Below, in pieces: positions 7,695 through 16,627 of a DNA stretch of 64,000 nucleotides. Source of the DNA: Spongiactinospora sp. TRM90649. Lineage in GTDB: Bacteria > Actinomycetota > Actinomycetes > Streptosporangiales > Streptosporangiaceae. The stretch is from positions 62,001 to 126,000 of the forward strand of contig NZ_JARLTC010000017.1 in the NCBI RefSeq assembly GCF_029382225.1, given 5' to 3'. The position numbers and the translations under genes were made by a program. Within the stretch, counting starts at the first letter, position 1. Every line of letters starts with the position of its first letter. Under the pieces are notes generated by a model, which was not told where the DNA came from, made no database searches, and was given only the letters and a program-made list of their open reading frames with translations.

Positions 7695-9875
7695 TCAGCC
7701 GAGAAGCAGATCGTTCCAGCCGGTGCCGATCACGGTTGCGGTCTCGGGGAGAGGGAGGGGGTAGGCGGGTCTGGCGGTGTTGGCGTAGAGCAGCAGCTCT
7801 CCCGTGCCCGTCTTGCGGGTGATCAGGTCCGTTCGGCCGTCGTCGTTGAAGTCGCTTGCGAGGAAGGCGTTCATGGTGCCGAAGCCGAAGGAGATGGGGG
7901 TTCCTGCGCGTTGCACGGGGGAGGCGGGGTCGCCGGTGTGGCGGAACAGCAGGAGGTCTCCGTTGCTGGTTCTGCGGGTGATCAGGTCGGGTTTACGGTC
8001 GTTGGTGAAGTCACCTGCGACCAGGGCGTTCATGGTGTCGAAACCGGTGCCGACGACGGTTCCGTTGCCGGTGAAGGGAGCGGCGGGGTTGCCGCTGTGG
8101 TCGTACAGCAGGAGCTCTCCCGCAGCCGTGCGCGCGATCAGATCCATCTTGCCGTCAAGGTCGAAGTCGCCTGCGACCAGGGCGTTCATGGCGCCGAAGC
8201 CGGTGCCGACGACGGTTCCGTTGCCGGTGAAGGGAGCGGCGGGGTTGCCGTTGTGAGGGTAGAGCACCAGCTCTCCCGTGGCCGTCCTGCGAGCGAGCAG
8301 GTCCGTTTTTCCGTCCAAGGTGAAATCGGCCGCGACCAGGGCGTTGATGCCGCCGAACCCGGTACCTACGCGATAGCGGGGCTTGAAGCCGGGCGCTCCG
8401 GTGCCGGGATACAGATAGAGGTCGCCGTTCGCCGCGCGGGCCAGGATGTCGGCTATGCCGTCGAGGTCGAAGTCGGCGTGAGATCTCGCCGGTGTGGGCA
8501 TGCCGACGGCGGCGTCGAGTTGTAACCGTGGCGTGGTGATGGTGGTGCCGGCGCTTTGGTAGTAGATGGGCCAACCGGAGTTTTTGATCTTTGCTTCGAG
8601 TTCCCCGACAGTGGCGGCCGGAAAGACCTGGCGCAGCACGGCGAAGGCACCGGTGACGTGCGGGGCCGCCATGGAAGTCCCCTCCATGACTTCCCGGCTG
8701 TCGGTGCGGCCGCCTTTGTCGTCCGTGGTACTGGGGACCGAGGAGACGATGTCGCTGCCGGGGGCCAAGACGTCCAGCAGCGGGCCGCGGTTGCTGAAGT
8801 CGGAGACCTCATCCGCGTCAGTGGTGCTGCCCACGGTGACGGCCGAGGAGATGCAGGCAGGGGAACTGACGCCGTTATCGAACTCGTCGTTGCCGGCCGA
8901 GATGACGGTGGCCACCCCGTCCTGGCGCAGGAGGTCGATGGCCACCTTGCGGGGATCACCGCCGCAGGGCGTGGGGTGTCTTTTCGAGTCGCCCACGCTG
9001 AGATTCACCGCCGCTAACGGCCCATCTCCACTTGTCCATGAGGTGTGAATCCAATCCAGCGCTTTCAGTTGGTCGCTGGTGACGGTTCTGATGCAGGGCA
9101 CAGGGTCGTCTCCGCAGACTTCGTCGGAATTGCTTCTGCTGAAGACCTGGATCGCGAGGATTTCCGCCCCAGGGGCGACGCCGGCCTTGGCGTCGCCTCG
9201 GGCATCGTCGTTCTTGCCTGCGGCGATGCCGGCCACGTGGGTACCGTGACCGCAGTCCAGCTTCTCGTCCTGGGCGCAGGGGGCCTCCGGGTTCCCGACG
9301 TCGGCGGAGCCTGCCCCGATCTGCCGTTCGCTGCCGTTCGGGCACAGGCTGGTGTGGTCGCCGTCGTTGGTGGAGAAGCACGCCTGGCCGGTGACCCGGG
9401 GCCACAGGAAGGGGTGCCGGACGTCCACCCCCGAGTCCAGGATGGCAACCGTGGTGCCGGCGCCGGTGTGACCGGCGGCACGGGTGCGATCCGCGCCGAT
9501 GAGCGCGGTGCTCTCCTCAAGCTCCGCAGAGGCGGAGCCGTCCTCGGAGATGCTGACCACCCCCGGCAGGCGCCTCAACCTGTCCAGGGCGGCCCGGTCG
9601 GCCCGCAGAGTGATCACGGGAAACGACGTGTAGCTCTCCAGCACCTCGCCGGCCGCGGTTGCCGCGGCGGGGAGGTCGGCGCGGGTTTTGGTCACCACGT
9701 TCAGCCGGACGGTGCCGCCGGGGCCTTCGGCCGCCAGCGTGTCCGCCAGCCCGGGTTCAACCCACGGTCGGGCCGGGTCAGGTGAGGCGGCGGCGGCCAC
9801 GCTGCGGGGGCCCGCCGATATGGCCAGGCTGGAGGCCAGAGTGGCCAGGGTGAGCAGGATGCGAGCCAGTCGCAT
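7695..9875 (-). CDS. Secreted subtilisin-family (S8) serine protease with FG-GAP repeats
   Basis: A 726-residue exoprotease. The start is the ATG at 9875, preceded by AAGGAAGG; the longer upstream frame has no signal peptide. A signal peptide covers residues 1-30 (LLTLATLASSLAISAG...AAA). A propeptide-like domain spans about 50-115. The catalytic triad is Asp147 (TVAILDSGVD), His210 (CGHGTHVAGIAAG) and Ser401 (GTSMAAPH), with oxyanion Asn329 (ISAGND). After residue about 500 come five FG-GAP/VCBS-type repeats (DFDLDGxxDLxAR...GELLLY) of a calcium-binding propeller. It probably hydrolyses extracellular protein. Monocistronic. Confidence 0.95.
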   Translation of the reverse strand: MRLARILLTLATLASSLAISAGPRSVAAAASPDPARPWVEPGLADTLAAEGPGGTVRLNVVTKTRADLPAAATAAGEVLESYTSFPVITLRADRAALDRLRRLPGVVSISEDGSASAELEESTALIGADRTRAAGHTGAGTTVAILDSGVDVRHPFLWPRVTGQACFSTNDGDHTSLCPNGSERQIGAGSADVGNPEAPCAQDEKLDCGHGTHVAGIAAGKNDDARGDAKAGVAPGAEILAIQVFSRSNSDEVCGDDPVPCIRTVTSDQLKALDWIHTSWTSGDGPLAAVNLSVGDSKRHPTPCGGDPRKVAIDLLRQDGVATVISAGNDEFDNGVSSPACISSAVTVGSTTDADEVSDFSNRGPLLDVLAPGSDIVSSVPSTTDDKGGRTDSREVMEGTSMAAPHVTGAFAVLRQVFPAATVGELEAKIKNSGWPIYYQSAGTTITTPRLQLDAAVGMPTPARSHADFDLDGIADILARAANGDLYLYPGTGAPGFKPRYRVGTGFGGINALVAADFTLDGKTDLLARRTATGELVLYPHNGNPAAPFTGNGTVVGTGFGAMNALVAGDFDLDGKMDLIARTAAGELLLYDHSGNPAAPFTGNGTVVGTGFDTMNALVAGDFTNDRKPDLITRRTSNGDLLLFRHTGDPASPVQRAGTPISFGFGTMNAFLASDFNDDGRTDLITRKTGTGELLLYANTARPAYPLPLPETATVIGTGWNDLLLG
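7995..8270 (-). repeat. Near-identical tandem repeats inside the subtilase propeller
   Basis: The FG-GAP coding region contains tandem units of about 162 bp. A block of about 50 bases (caggGCGTTCATGG ... GGTTCCGTTGCCGGTGAAGG) recurs almost unchanged at about 8020-8075 and 8180-8235, with weaker copies on either side. The high nucleotide identity points to recent duplication or gene conversion of blades. Confidence 0.8.
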
Positions 9876-10084
9876 GGATGCCTTCCTTTCGGAAATTGGG
9901 GGGCCGAAGGCGGGGCATTGGAGTGCAAGGTTTCCATCGGGCGGGCGACCGAAAAAGTCGCCGGCTTCTCTTCCGAGGCCCCGCACAATCGCAGAGAGCG
10001 CAGCGACTCGTACGGCAACTGGTCGTATGACCTTGGCCGGTTGCGGCTTGTAATAGATTCTCGACCGTGCCGGGGCGTATGTCG

Positions 10085-10120
10085 TGTGCAATTTGTGCAC
10101 AGCTCTGCGCTATGAGCGCA
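10085..10120. promoter_or_regulatory. Twin inverted repeats upstream of the AraC gene
   Basis: Two perfect short inverted repeats lie side by side: TGTGCA-N5-TGCACA (10085-10101) and TGCGCT-ATG-AGCGCA (10106-10120). They sit 65-100 nt before the AraC-type regulator start and on the promoter side of the divergent protease gene. They are candidate operators for autoregulation or for control of the protease. This is inference from symmetry and position only. Confidence 0.4.
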
Positions 10121-10185
10121 CTAGCGCCCTCCTGTCCCGGCATGACAGCATTTCCCAGGCAAGGGGAGCAGGACCGGGAGGACTC

Positions 10186-11160
10186 ATGCAAACGGTCTTC
10201 AACAGCATCGAACTACCAGTTCAGGAGCGTGCGGAGGCGTGGCGGCACGTCACTTCATCCGCGTTGATACCCACAAGAATTCACCTCCCGGAACCGCCTG
10301 TGTTCGCCGCGCAACTGGAGGTGAAATCGTTAGGTGCGGCACATATTACGGCCATGTCATATACCAAGCTCTTCTCTTACCGGACACCTAAGTTGATCCG
10401 ACAATCAGACCCCGAGCATTACCAGATGGCCGTCGTCCGAACCGGATTGCAGGGAATCGAGCAGAACCGAACGCGTAACCTTGTCCGCTCTGGCGAGTTG
10501 GTGGTCTACGACAGTTCCCAGCCGTTCGAGGCGTCGTGCCTCAGCAACACCGTGAAGGGGCGATCGGTGGTCCTGCAGTTCCCCAAAGCCCTCCTGCCGT
10601 TGCCAGCGGCTCGGATCACTCGGCTGCTCGCGGTCCCGCTTCCGGCCTCCCGCGGTATCGGCCGTCTGCTCACTCAATTCCTGATCACATTGGCCGAGGA
10701 CCGGATCGATTGCACCGAAGCCGACGCGCTGCGCCTGGAGCGCACCGCGATCGATCTCACCGTCGCGGTCCTGGCCCACCACCTCGAGGCCGACGCCCCG
10801 TCGCCGGTTTCCCAGGCCCACCTGCTGTACCTGCGGATCTTGTCGTTCATCGAGCAGAACCTGCACCGCGCGGACCTCGACACCGCGGCCATCGCCGCCG
10901 CGCACCACATCTCCGTGCGCTACCTGCACCGGATCTTCCAACGACACCACCACGCCGGGGTCAGCGCCCACGTGCGGGCCCGCCGCCTGGACCACTGCCG
11001 ACGCGACCTGGCCGACCCCGCCCAATGCCGGGTGACGATCGTCTCCATCGCGGGGCGCTGGGGCTTCACCCGGGCTGCGGAGTTCAGCCGCCTGTTCCGC
11101 CGCGAGACCGGTTGCTCACCGAGCGACTACCGCACCGCCGCCCTCACCGGCAACACCTGA
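10186..11160 (+). CDS. AraC-family transcriptional regulator
   Basis: A 324-residue protein. The ATG at 10186 is preferred because GGGAGG lies just upstream; an earlier in-frame ATG at 10084 lacks one. The N-terminal 190 residues form the ligand-sensing AraC-binding-like domain common in actinomycetes (SSQPFEASCLSNTVKGRSVVL region). The C-terminal 100 residues hold the two helix-turn-helix motifs: DTAAIAAAHHISVRYLHRIF and VSIAGRWGFTRAAEFSRLFR followed by G-x-SPSDYR. It probably regulates a neighbouring catabolic or secreted function, possibly the divergent protease. Ligand unknown. Confidence 0.93.
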   Translation: MQTVFNSIELPVQERAEAWRHVTSSALIPTRIHLPEPPVFAAQLEVKSLGAAHITAMSYTKLFSYRTPKLIRQSDPEHYQMAVVRTGLQGIEQNRTRNLVRSGELVVYDSSQPFEASCLSNTVKGRSVVLQFPKALLPLPAARITRLLAVPLPASRGIGRLLTQFLITLAEDRIDCTEADALRLERTAIDLTVAVLAHHLEADAPSPVSQAHLLYLRILSFIEQNLHRADLDTAAIAAAHHISVRYLHRIFQRHHHAGVSAHVRARRLDHCRRDLADPAQCRVTIVSIAGRWGFTRAAEFSRLFRRETGCSPSDYRTAALTGNT

Positions 11161-11177
11161 TCGCGTCATTGGGCCGC

Positions 11178-11471
11178 ATGCGGCGTGGGGGCGGGGTGGC
11201 TCGGAAGCGGGCCGGCGCGTGGCCGCTGCCCTGGACGGTACTGGGCGAGGCGGGCGGGTGGCCGTCCGTGAAGGCCTGCCGCGCAGCCCTCGCGCCGGCC
11301 CAACAGGACGCGCTCACCCGCATCGTCGAGTCGGCCGGGCTGGACGCCGGCGTCATCCCCGAGCCGCTGATAGGTGACCTTCACTCCGGCGTGGAACTGA
11401 GCACGACACGGATCGCAGCCCACTTCGGTACTCGGCTGGACTTATGTGATCAAGCTTGGAATGCCCTGTAA
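11178..11471 (+). CDS. Hypothetical protein, weak
   Basis: A 97-codon frame starting 18 bases after the AraC gene. The first third is Arg/Gly/Pro-rich and could be frame noise. The last 60 residues (ALAPAQQDALTRIVESAGLD...GVELSTTRIAAHF) read more like protein, with a possible helix-turn-helix. No ribosome site was seen and the family is not recognised. It might be a remnant of a regulator or of a transposon helix-turn-helix. Confidence 0.3.
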   Translation: MRRGGGVARKRAGAWPLPWTVLGEAGGWPSVKACRAALAPAQQDALTRIVESAGLDAGVIPEPLIGDLHSGVELSTTRIAAHFGTRLDLCDQAWNAL

Positions 11472-11507
11472 TCGCTCCTTGTACCCTTTGGGGTAAGGAG
11501 GATGTGC

Positions 11508-11891
11508 ATGGCTCAGGGTACCGATTCCACCGAGCGTTTCACCATGTCAATCAGTCTTGACCATGATGTCATCGTGGCACGCGCGATCGGGGAGCTGGAC
11601 CGCCGGGTCGCTGAGGCGATGCGCCGCCAGGTCCAACAGGCGTGGCAGTCCACCCCGTCGGCCGGACTGGTGCTGGATTTCAGCAAGCTGACATTCTGTG
11701 ATTCCACCGGCCTGAGTGTGCTGGTGCTGCTGCTGAAGCACAGCCGAGCAGAGCACTCTCCCCTGGTGCTGTGCAATACCACAACTCGGCTGGAACGGAT
11801 GCTATCGATCACCGGGCTGCAAACCCAGTTCCAGGTGACACCCTCGGTGGAGCAAGCGATCCAAGCGGTGAAGTCCTCGGTTCGGCTGTGA
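11508..11891 (+). CDS. STAS-domain anti-sigma-factor antagonist
   Basis: A 127-residue single STAS domain. The ATG at 11508 sits six bases after AAGGAGG; the ATG at 11502 is too close to it. The motif LTFCDSTGLSVL carries the Ser (residue 66) that an anti-sigma kinase normally phosphorylates, as in SpoIIAA and RsbV. The unphosphorylated form binds the kinase and releases a sigma factor. No partner kinase or sigma gene is adjacent, so it acts on a distant partner. A second STAS protein lies at 25812. Confidence 0.92.
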   Translation: MAQGTDSTERFTMSISLDHDVIVARAIGELDRRVAEAMRRQVQQAWQSTPSAGLVLDFSKLTFCDSTGLSVLVLLLKHSRAEHSPLVLCNTTTRLERMLSITGLQTQFQVTPSVEQAIQAVKSSVRL

Positions 11892-12006
11892 ACTCCCTGC
11901 CGCCGCATGTCCAACGCCGGGGGTGAGCTGCCGGTTCGGCCTGATCGGCGTCCCCGTCAGATCAGGCCACCAGATCAGGCCGCTGGTTCGACCTGGGAAG
12001 CCGAGG

Positions 12007-12366
12007 TCAGTCGGGGGCTTGGTTCTCGCGTGCGGCGTTGATGCGCAACGCTTCGGCGAGCTGGTCTTCCAAGATGAGGATGCGGCAGGCGGCTTCCAGC
12101 GCCGTACCGGCATCGACCAGTTCGCGGGCGCGGGCGGCCAGGCGGAGCTGGTAACGGGAGTAGCGGCGGTGTCCACCGTCGGAGCGTTGCGGCTCGATCA
12201 GCCCGGCTGCGCCCAGAGAACGCAGGAAGGCCGGAGTGACGCCGAGCATCTCCGCAGCCGAGCCCATGCTGTAGGCGGGATAATCCTCATCGGCGAACCT
12301 GTCATCGGCGCTGCCGTATCCCTGCCCGTGCGGGTGGGCACCGGCGGTTGGATGCGTTCGATCCAT
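12007..12366 (-). CDS. MerR-family transcriptional regulator
   Basis: A 119-residue protein. After a 30-residue polar N-terminus comes a MerR winged helix: YSMGSAAEMLGVTPAFLRSL, GLIEPQRSDGGHRRYSRYQL. A short dimerisation helix follows and ends at QAPD. There is no Cys or other metal-binding motif and almost no effector domain, so it resembles the small MerR proteins of actinomycetes whose effectors are unknown. The gene stands alone between STAS and a long gap. Confidence 0.9.
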   Translation of the reverse strand: MDRTHPTAGAHPHGQGYGSADDRFADEDYPAYSMGSAAEMLGVTPAFLRSLGAAGLIEPQRSDGGHRRYSRYQLRLAARARELVDAGTALEAACRILILEDQLAEALRINAARENQAPD

Positions 12367-12389
12367 ACATGCCTTTCATCACGCGGCCA

Positions 12390-12418
12390 GGGGCCCCGGC
12401 ACATATTGCCGGGGCCCC
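12390..12418. terminator. Perfect 12-bp GC hairpin
   Basis: GGGGCCCCGGCA, loop CATAT, then TGCCGGGGCCCC. The stem is perfect and very stable but has no T-tract. It sits 24 bases upstream of the MerR start. It may terminate transcription entering from the right or shape the MerR leader. Two-way terminator-like hairpin; function inferred. Confidence 0.5.
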
Positions 12419-13349
12419 GAAGAGGTTCAACACCATCTACCGGCCATCTGGCCGACCTATCGTTGTCCGCTTCCGCCGTACAGCGCGGCGGGGAAGCGGG
12501 GATCGCGAGTGCGTGACCGTAGACCACCTTCCTTACTGTGGAACTGCGGCACCCGCGCGGCGCTTTCGGCCTGCGGCGGGCGATCCCGATGGCGTCACCC
12601 CTCCCTTCTCTTATCTGCGAACTCTTCCTCGGTGGCAGCGTGTCCACGGACGGACCCCTCGATACTGCGCTGGCCCGTCAACGTCCGACCTTCTGCCTCC
12701 ATCTCTGACTCATCCACCATGTCCGGGCAGTTCATCGTGGTGCTGTTCTGCTCGCTACCCGGTCGATCCGTCCCTTGCGATGTAAGAAAGATTAGCGCCC
12801 ACACTCGCGGATGTCTACAGTCGCCGCTGCAGGTTTTTTGCGATGGTCGCGGCAGGCGCTCTGGGCCTGGCTCGATAGACGATCAAGCTTGACCGACGCT
12901 CGGCTACCGGATCGGCGACAAGTGGGCCGAGAGGGCTGGCCCCTGGTCTCGCATCCGGCGCCGTCAATTTGAGGTCATGGTCGGGATAACGGTGAGAATC
13001 TGCTGGTAGGCAGGGTGACCGGGAACCGCTGGCGGCGCGAGCGGTCCGGCCGGTGCGAGGTCCTCCTCAGCGTGCGGATAACCCGCGAGACCCCCATCTC
13101 TTTCTCCGCCCGGTCCGCGCCCCGGCCTTCGCCTACGACCATGCCGCCCGCGAACGACTGTGGCCGGTGTCCCAGGCCGCCACCGGAGATGCCGTCTGGA
13201 CCTGGTGAGCTCCGTACCGCAGCCAACGGCCGGGCCGACAGCCGCATGATTTGATTCGGCCCTGGCTTGTCCTCGCATCGCCCTGAAGATCCGCGAGTTC
13301 CTCCTCGCGGGCTGAAGGCGGGCTGCCGCTTCTCCGGTCTCGAGCTGGG
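12419..13349. other. About 0.9 kb without an intact gene
   Basis: Many short frames on both strands, none with good codon structure. At about 13070-13208 (plus) one frame reads PHLFLRP and then APAFAYDHAARERLWPVSQ before a stop, resembling the C-terminal end of a short-chain dehydrogenase. Another at about 12905-12960 reads RIGDKWAERAGPWSRIRRRQ. Both look like gene debris. This is recognition by eye and weak. Confidence 0.35.
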
Positions 13350-13808
13350 TCAGCCGGTCCGCTGGTGCCAGCGGTGCAGCAGGGCGGGAAGTTCGCCGAG
13401 GAGGAATTCGTAGAAGGCGTACATCCGCGCCAGGCGCTGATGGGCCGGATCGTCCTCAGCGGTGACGGCGATCCCGACGGCCGCGGCCTGGAGCATGGCT
13501 TGGATAACGGCGTTCTGGCTGGTGAACAGGGTGGCCCAGGCGTCGTCACGGAGGCGGTAGTGCTCGCGGCGGCTGCCGGGCGACGGCAGGCGTTCGATCA
13601 GCCCGACCGTCAGCAGGGACTTGATCGCGCCCGAGACCGAGCCCGCGCTGGCCTCCAGCCGCGTCGCGATCTCACCGGCGGTGACGCCGTCCTGCTCGGT
13701 GAACAGGAAGACCGCCAGGGTTCGCGCGGCCATGCGCTGCAGCCCGCCCTCGATCAGCGTCAGGGCCAGTCGTTCCGCCGCCTGCCATTGTTCGTACCGG
13801 TCGTCCAC
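13350..13808 (-). CDS. GbsR/MarR-family transcriptional regulator
   Basis: A 152-residue winged-helix protein. The GTG at 13808 is preferred because AGGAGG lies eight bases upstream. The DNA-binding part is clear: DGVTAGEIATRLEASAGSVSGAIKSLLTVGLIERLPSPGSRREHYRLRD (quoted only to locate the fold, residues about 40-90) is the MarR helix-turn-helix plus wing. The C-terminal helices mediate dimerisation. It is divergent from the CocE-epimerase-flavoprotein operon, with a 16-bp palindrome between them, so it very likely represses that operon and itself. A paralogue lies at 19772. Confidence 0.9.
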   Translation of the reverse strand: MDDRYEQWQAAERLALTLIEGGLQRMAARTLAVFLFTEQDGVTAGEIATRLEASAGSVSGAIKSLLTVGLIERLPSPGSRREHYRLRDDAWATLFTSQNAVIQAMLQAAAVGIAVTAEDDPAHQRLARMYAFYEFLLGELPALLHRWHQRTG

Positions 13809-13854
13809 GTGTTCGCCTCCTTCAGGGGAAGCAGGATACCGAACTTCCAACGTC

Positions 13855-13870
13855 TTCAGAAATTTCTGAA
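13855..13870. promoter_or_regulatory. Palindromic operator TTCAGAAATTTCTGAA
   Basis: A perfect 16-bp palindrome in the divergent regulator-hydrolase intergenic region, next to an AT-rich promoter-like GTATATT. Its half-site TTCAG recurs in the operator of the second MarR gene (19732-19751). It is the likely binding site of the GbsR/MarR protein encoded at 13350-13808. Confidence 0.7.
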
Positions 13871-13914
13871 AAGTCGGTATATTGCTGACATCGGGCTTCC
13901 ACCGGAAGCTCGAT

Positions 13915-13938
13915 GGTGTGCCGGGAAGCCTGGTCGGC
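13915..13938 (+). ncRNA. Leader element copy 1 (core GCCGGGAAGCCTGGTCGGC)
   Basis: One of four near-identical copies in the window. It ends 41 nt before the CocE start and lies on the coding strand, so it would be in the 5' leader. Outer bases GCCG/CGGC can pair to close an 11-nt loop. Read as protein it gives VPGSLVGD. See the other copies at 24519, 26771 and 31780. Confidence 0.55.
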
Positions 13939-13979
13939 GATGTGACGTCTCCTCAGCATTTGACGGGAGTTGACCGGCC

Positions 13980-15608
13980 ATGACCCTGCTCAGCCGTTTG
14001 CTCGGCGTGCGCCCCGCGCTTCGTCACCGGGTGCGGGTACGGCGGGACGTGGAGATCCCGGCCGCCGATGGTGTGCGGCTGCTGGCCACGCACTACTACC
14101 CGGTGACCCGGCGCGGGTCTCCGCTGGTGCTGCTGCGCAGCCCCTACGGCCGGGGCAATGCCCTGGACCGGCTCCCGGCGCTGCTGGCCGAGCGCGGCTA
14201 CCAGGTGCTCTATCAGAGCCTGCGCGGCACCGCCGGGTCTGCTGGCCGTTTCGACGGGTTCGTCATTGACCCGGCCGACGGCGACGGCACACTGAGCTGG
14301 CTGCGCGCCCAGCCGTGGTTCGGTGGCGAGCTGGCCACCTGGGGGGCCAGCTACCTCGGATTCGCGCAGTGGGAGCTGGCCGCCCGGGACATCCCGGAAT
14401 GGAAGATCGCGTTGGTTCAAGACGCGCCGTCCTCCTTCGCCGATGTCTTCATGTACCCGGGTGGGGCGTTCGCGACGGGTAACGCGCTGGGCTGGGTGCA
14501 GTTGGTGGAGCGGATGTTCACTGGGGGCTACAGCACCATCCGCCAAATGCTCGGCTTGGCCGGCGCGGCGCGGCGGCTGTCGCGTGCCACGCTCACCCTT
14601 CCGCTGCAGGAGGCCGATCGTGGGCTGACCGGCCACCCTGTGCCCTGGTTCCGGGACTGGGTCCGCCACGGTCCCGGCGAGCCGTACTGGGCGAGCACCG
14701 ACCACCGCGCCAACGTCGTGCGGATGCCGCCGGTGGTGCACCTGCAGGGCGGCTGGCACGACTTCTTCCTGCCAGGGATGCTGGCCGACTACGCCTCTCT
14801 GTCCGCCGCCGGGCGGACCGTGCGGCTGCTGGTCGGCCCGTGGAGCCACGGCCGCGGCCTCTACACCCGCGAGGGGCTGGCCGACGCGCTCGCCATGCTG
14901 GACGCCGTCCTGCTCGGACGGCAGGCGCCTGCGGGCGTACGGCTGTTCGTCACCGGCGGGGGCCGCTGGATCGACGTGCCCGCCTGGCCGCCCGCGCACG
15001 AGGCGACTGCCTGGTTCCTGAACCCGGGCGGCGGGCTCAGCCGTACCCCGCCCGACTGCCAGAGCTCTCCCAGCCGCTACCGCTACGACCCCGCCGACCC
15101 CACCCCCACGGTCGGCGGCACGCAGGTCGGCATGTCGGCTGGAGCCAAGGACAACCAGCGCGTCGAGGCCAGAGCCGACGTGCTCACCTTCACCACCGCG
15201 CCCTTGGACGAAGACGTCGAGGCCATCGGCCCGGTCCGCGTCCGCCTGCACGTGCGCTCGGCCAACCCGCACGCCGACTACTTCGCCCGGGTCTGCGAAG
15301 TGGACCCGCGGGGCCGGTCGGTCAACGTGTGCGACGGCATCGTCCGGCTGCAAGAAGCCGGCCCTATCCAGGCCGGTGACATCCGTGTGGCCGACATCGA
15401 CCTGTGGCCGATGGCCCACCGCTTCCGGGGCGGCCACCGCATCCGGCTGCAGGTCTCCAGCGGGGCTCACCCGCGCTTCGGCCGTAACCCCGGCACCGGC
15501 GAACCGCTCGCGACCGGGCGCGAGCTGCGCTCTTCGGAGCACGAGATCTTCCACGACCGCAGCAACCCGTCAGCCCTGTGGCTGCCCCTCACCCCTGGAG
15601 CATGGTGA
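13980..15608 (+). CDS. CocE/NonD-type alpha/beta hydrolase (X-Pro dipeptidyl-peptidase-like)
   Basis: A 542-residue serine hydrolase. The catalytic Ser lies in WGASYLGFAQWELAA (G-x-S-Y-x-G). The acid is probably in VHLQGGWHDFFLP, and the His in LVGPWSHGRGLYT. The C-terminal 200 residues form the jelly-roll X-Pro dipeptidyl-peptidase C domain (RVRLHVRSAN...VDPRGRSVNVCDG, AHRFRGGHRIRLQVSS). Family members cleave acyl-amide or ester bonds (cocaine, glutaryl-7-ACA, X-Pro). There is no signal peptide, so it is cytoplasmic. It is the first gene of a three-gene operon controlled by the divergent regulator; the next gene overlaps its stop by seven bases. Confidence 0.93.
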   Translation: MTLLSRLLGVRPALRHRVRVRRDVEIPAADGVRLLATHYYPVTRRGSPLVLLRSPYGRGNALDRLPALLAERGYQVLYQSLRGTAGSAGRFDGFVIDPADGDGTLSWLRAQPWFGGELATWGASYLGFAQWELAARDIPEWKIALVQDAPSSFADVFMYPGGAFATGNALGWVQLVERMFTGGYSTIRQMLGLAGAARRLSRATLTLPLQEADRGLTGHPVPWFRDWVRHGPGEPYWASTDHRANVVRMPPVVHLQGGWHDFFLPGMLADYASLSAAGRTVRLLVGPWSHGRGLYTREGLADALAMLDAVLLGRQAPAGVRLFVTGGGRWIDVPAWPPAHEATAWFLNPGGGLSRTPPDCQSSPSRYRYDPADPTPTVGGTQVGMSAGAKDNQRVEARADVLTFTTAPLDEDVEAIGPVRVRLHVRSANPHADYFARVCEVDPRGRSVNVCDGIVRLQEAGPIQAGDIRVADIDLWPMAHRFRGGHRIRLQVSSGAHPRFGRNPGTGEPLATGRELRSSEHEIFHDRSNPSALWLPLTPGAW

Positions 15609-16609
15609 AAATACTCGTTCTCGGCGGCACCCACCACGTGGGCCGCGCCATCGTGGAGGCCGCGCTGGAGCGCGGCGATGAGGTGAGCACCCTCAACCGC
15701 GGCCTCAGCCGCGCCCCCGCGCCCGGCGTGCGCGCGCTGATCGCTGATCGCACCGACGCCGAGTCCGTCCGGCGGGCGCTCGGCAACGCGGAATGGGACG
15801 CGGTCGTCGACACCTGGGCCTGGGCTCCCAACGTGGTGCGAGAGTCCGCCCGTCTGCTGGCCGATCGCGCAGGACACTACGGATACGTCTCCAGCCGCGG
15901 CGTGCACCGCTGGCCCTGGCCGCCCGGCGCCGACGAGCACGCGCCCCTGGTCGACGGTGACCCCGGCAGCACCGACTACGCCGACTACGCCGCCGCCAAG
16001 CGCGGCGGTGAGCTCGCCGTCACCGAATCCTTCGGCGAGCGGGCGCTGCTGGCCAGGGCCGGGATGATCCTCGGCCCCTATGAAGACGTCGGACGCATCC
16101 CGTGGTGGCTGCGCCGCCTGGAGAAGGGCGGACGGGTCCTGGCCCCCGCCCCCGCCGACACGCCCCTGCAGTATCTCGACGTCCGGGATCTGGCGGCCTG
16201 GATGCTGCGCTCGGCTGAACGCGGCCTGAGCGGGGCCTTCACCGTGACCGGCCCACCCGGCGCGATCACTCTCGGCGACCTGCTCACCACGGCGCTGGAG
16301 GTCACCGGCTTCGACACCGAACTGGTGTGGGCACCGCGGGAACTGCTGCTGCGGCACGGCCTGCCGCTCGGCATGGAGCTCGGACTGCGCATGCCCGACG
16401 GCAGCGCCCCGAGCGGCATGCACGACGCCGACGTCCGCGCGGCCTTGGCCGAAGGACTCACCACGCGCCCGCTGCGCGAGACCCTCGCCGACACCTGGGC
16501 CTGGCTCCAGGCCGAAGGCGACCCGGCACCCCGCGCGGACGCGCCTTCCCCCGACACCTGGCTGGACGCCGCCGCCGAACAGCGGCTGCTCGACCAGCTC
16601 TCCCACTAA
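15602..16609 (+). CDS. NAD(P)-dependent epimerase/dehydratase-family protein
   Basis: A 335-residue Rossmann-fold protein. The ATG at 15602 is the correct start, giving MVKILVLGGTHHVGRAIVEAAL with the G-x-x-x-x-x-G nucleotide motif. An atypical short-chain dehydrogenase pattern follows: YVSSRGVHRWPW for the Ser region, and DYADYAAAKRGGELAV for the Tyr-x-x-x-Lys (YAAAK). It resembles reductases and epimerases acting on small sugars or isoprenoid-like substrates. It overlaps the hydrolase gene and precedes a flavoprotein, so the three probably process one substrate. Substrate unknown. Confidence 0.9.
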   Translation: MVKILVLGGTHHVGRAIVEAALERGDEVSTLNRGLSRAPAPGVRALIADRTDAESVRRALGNAEWDAVVDTWAWAPNVVRESARLLADRAGHYGYVSSRGVHRWPWPPGADEHAPLVDGDPGSTDYADYAAAKRGGELAVTESFGERALLARAGMILGPYEDVGRIPWWLRRLEKGGRVLAPAPADTPLQYLDVRDLAAWMLRSAERGLSGAFTVTGPPGAITLGDLLTTALEVTGFDTELVWAPRELLLRHGLPLGMELGLRMPDGSAPSGMHDADVRAALAEGLTTRPLRETLADTWAWLQAEGDPAPRADAPSPDTWLDAAAEQRLLDQLSH

Positions 16610-16627
16610 AGGAACTCGAAGACTTTC

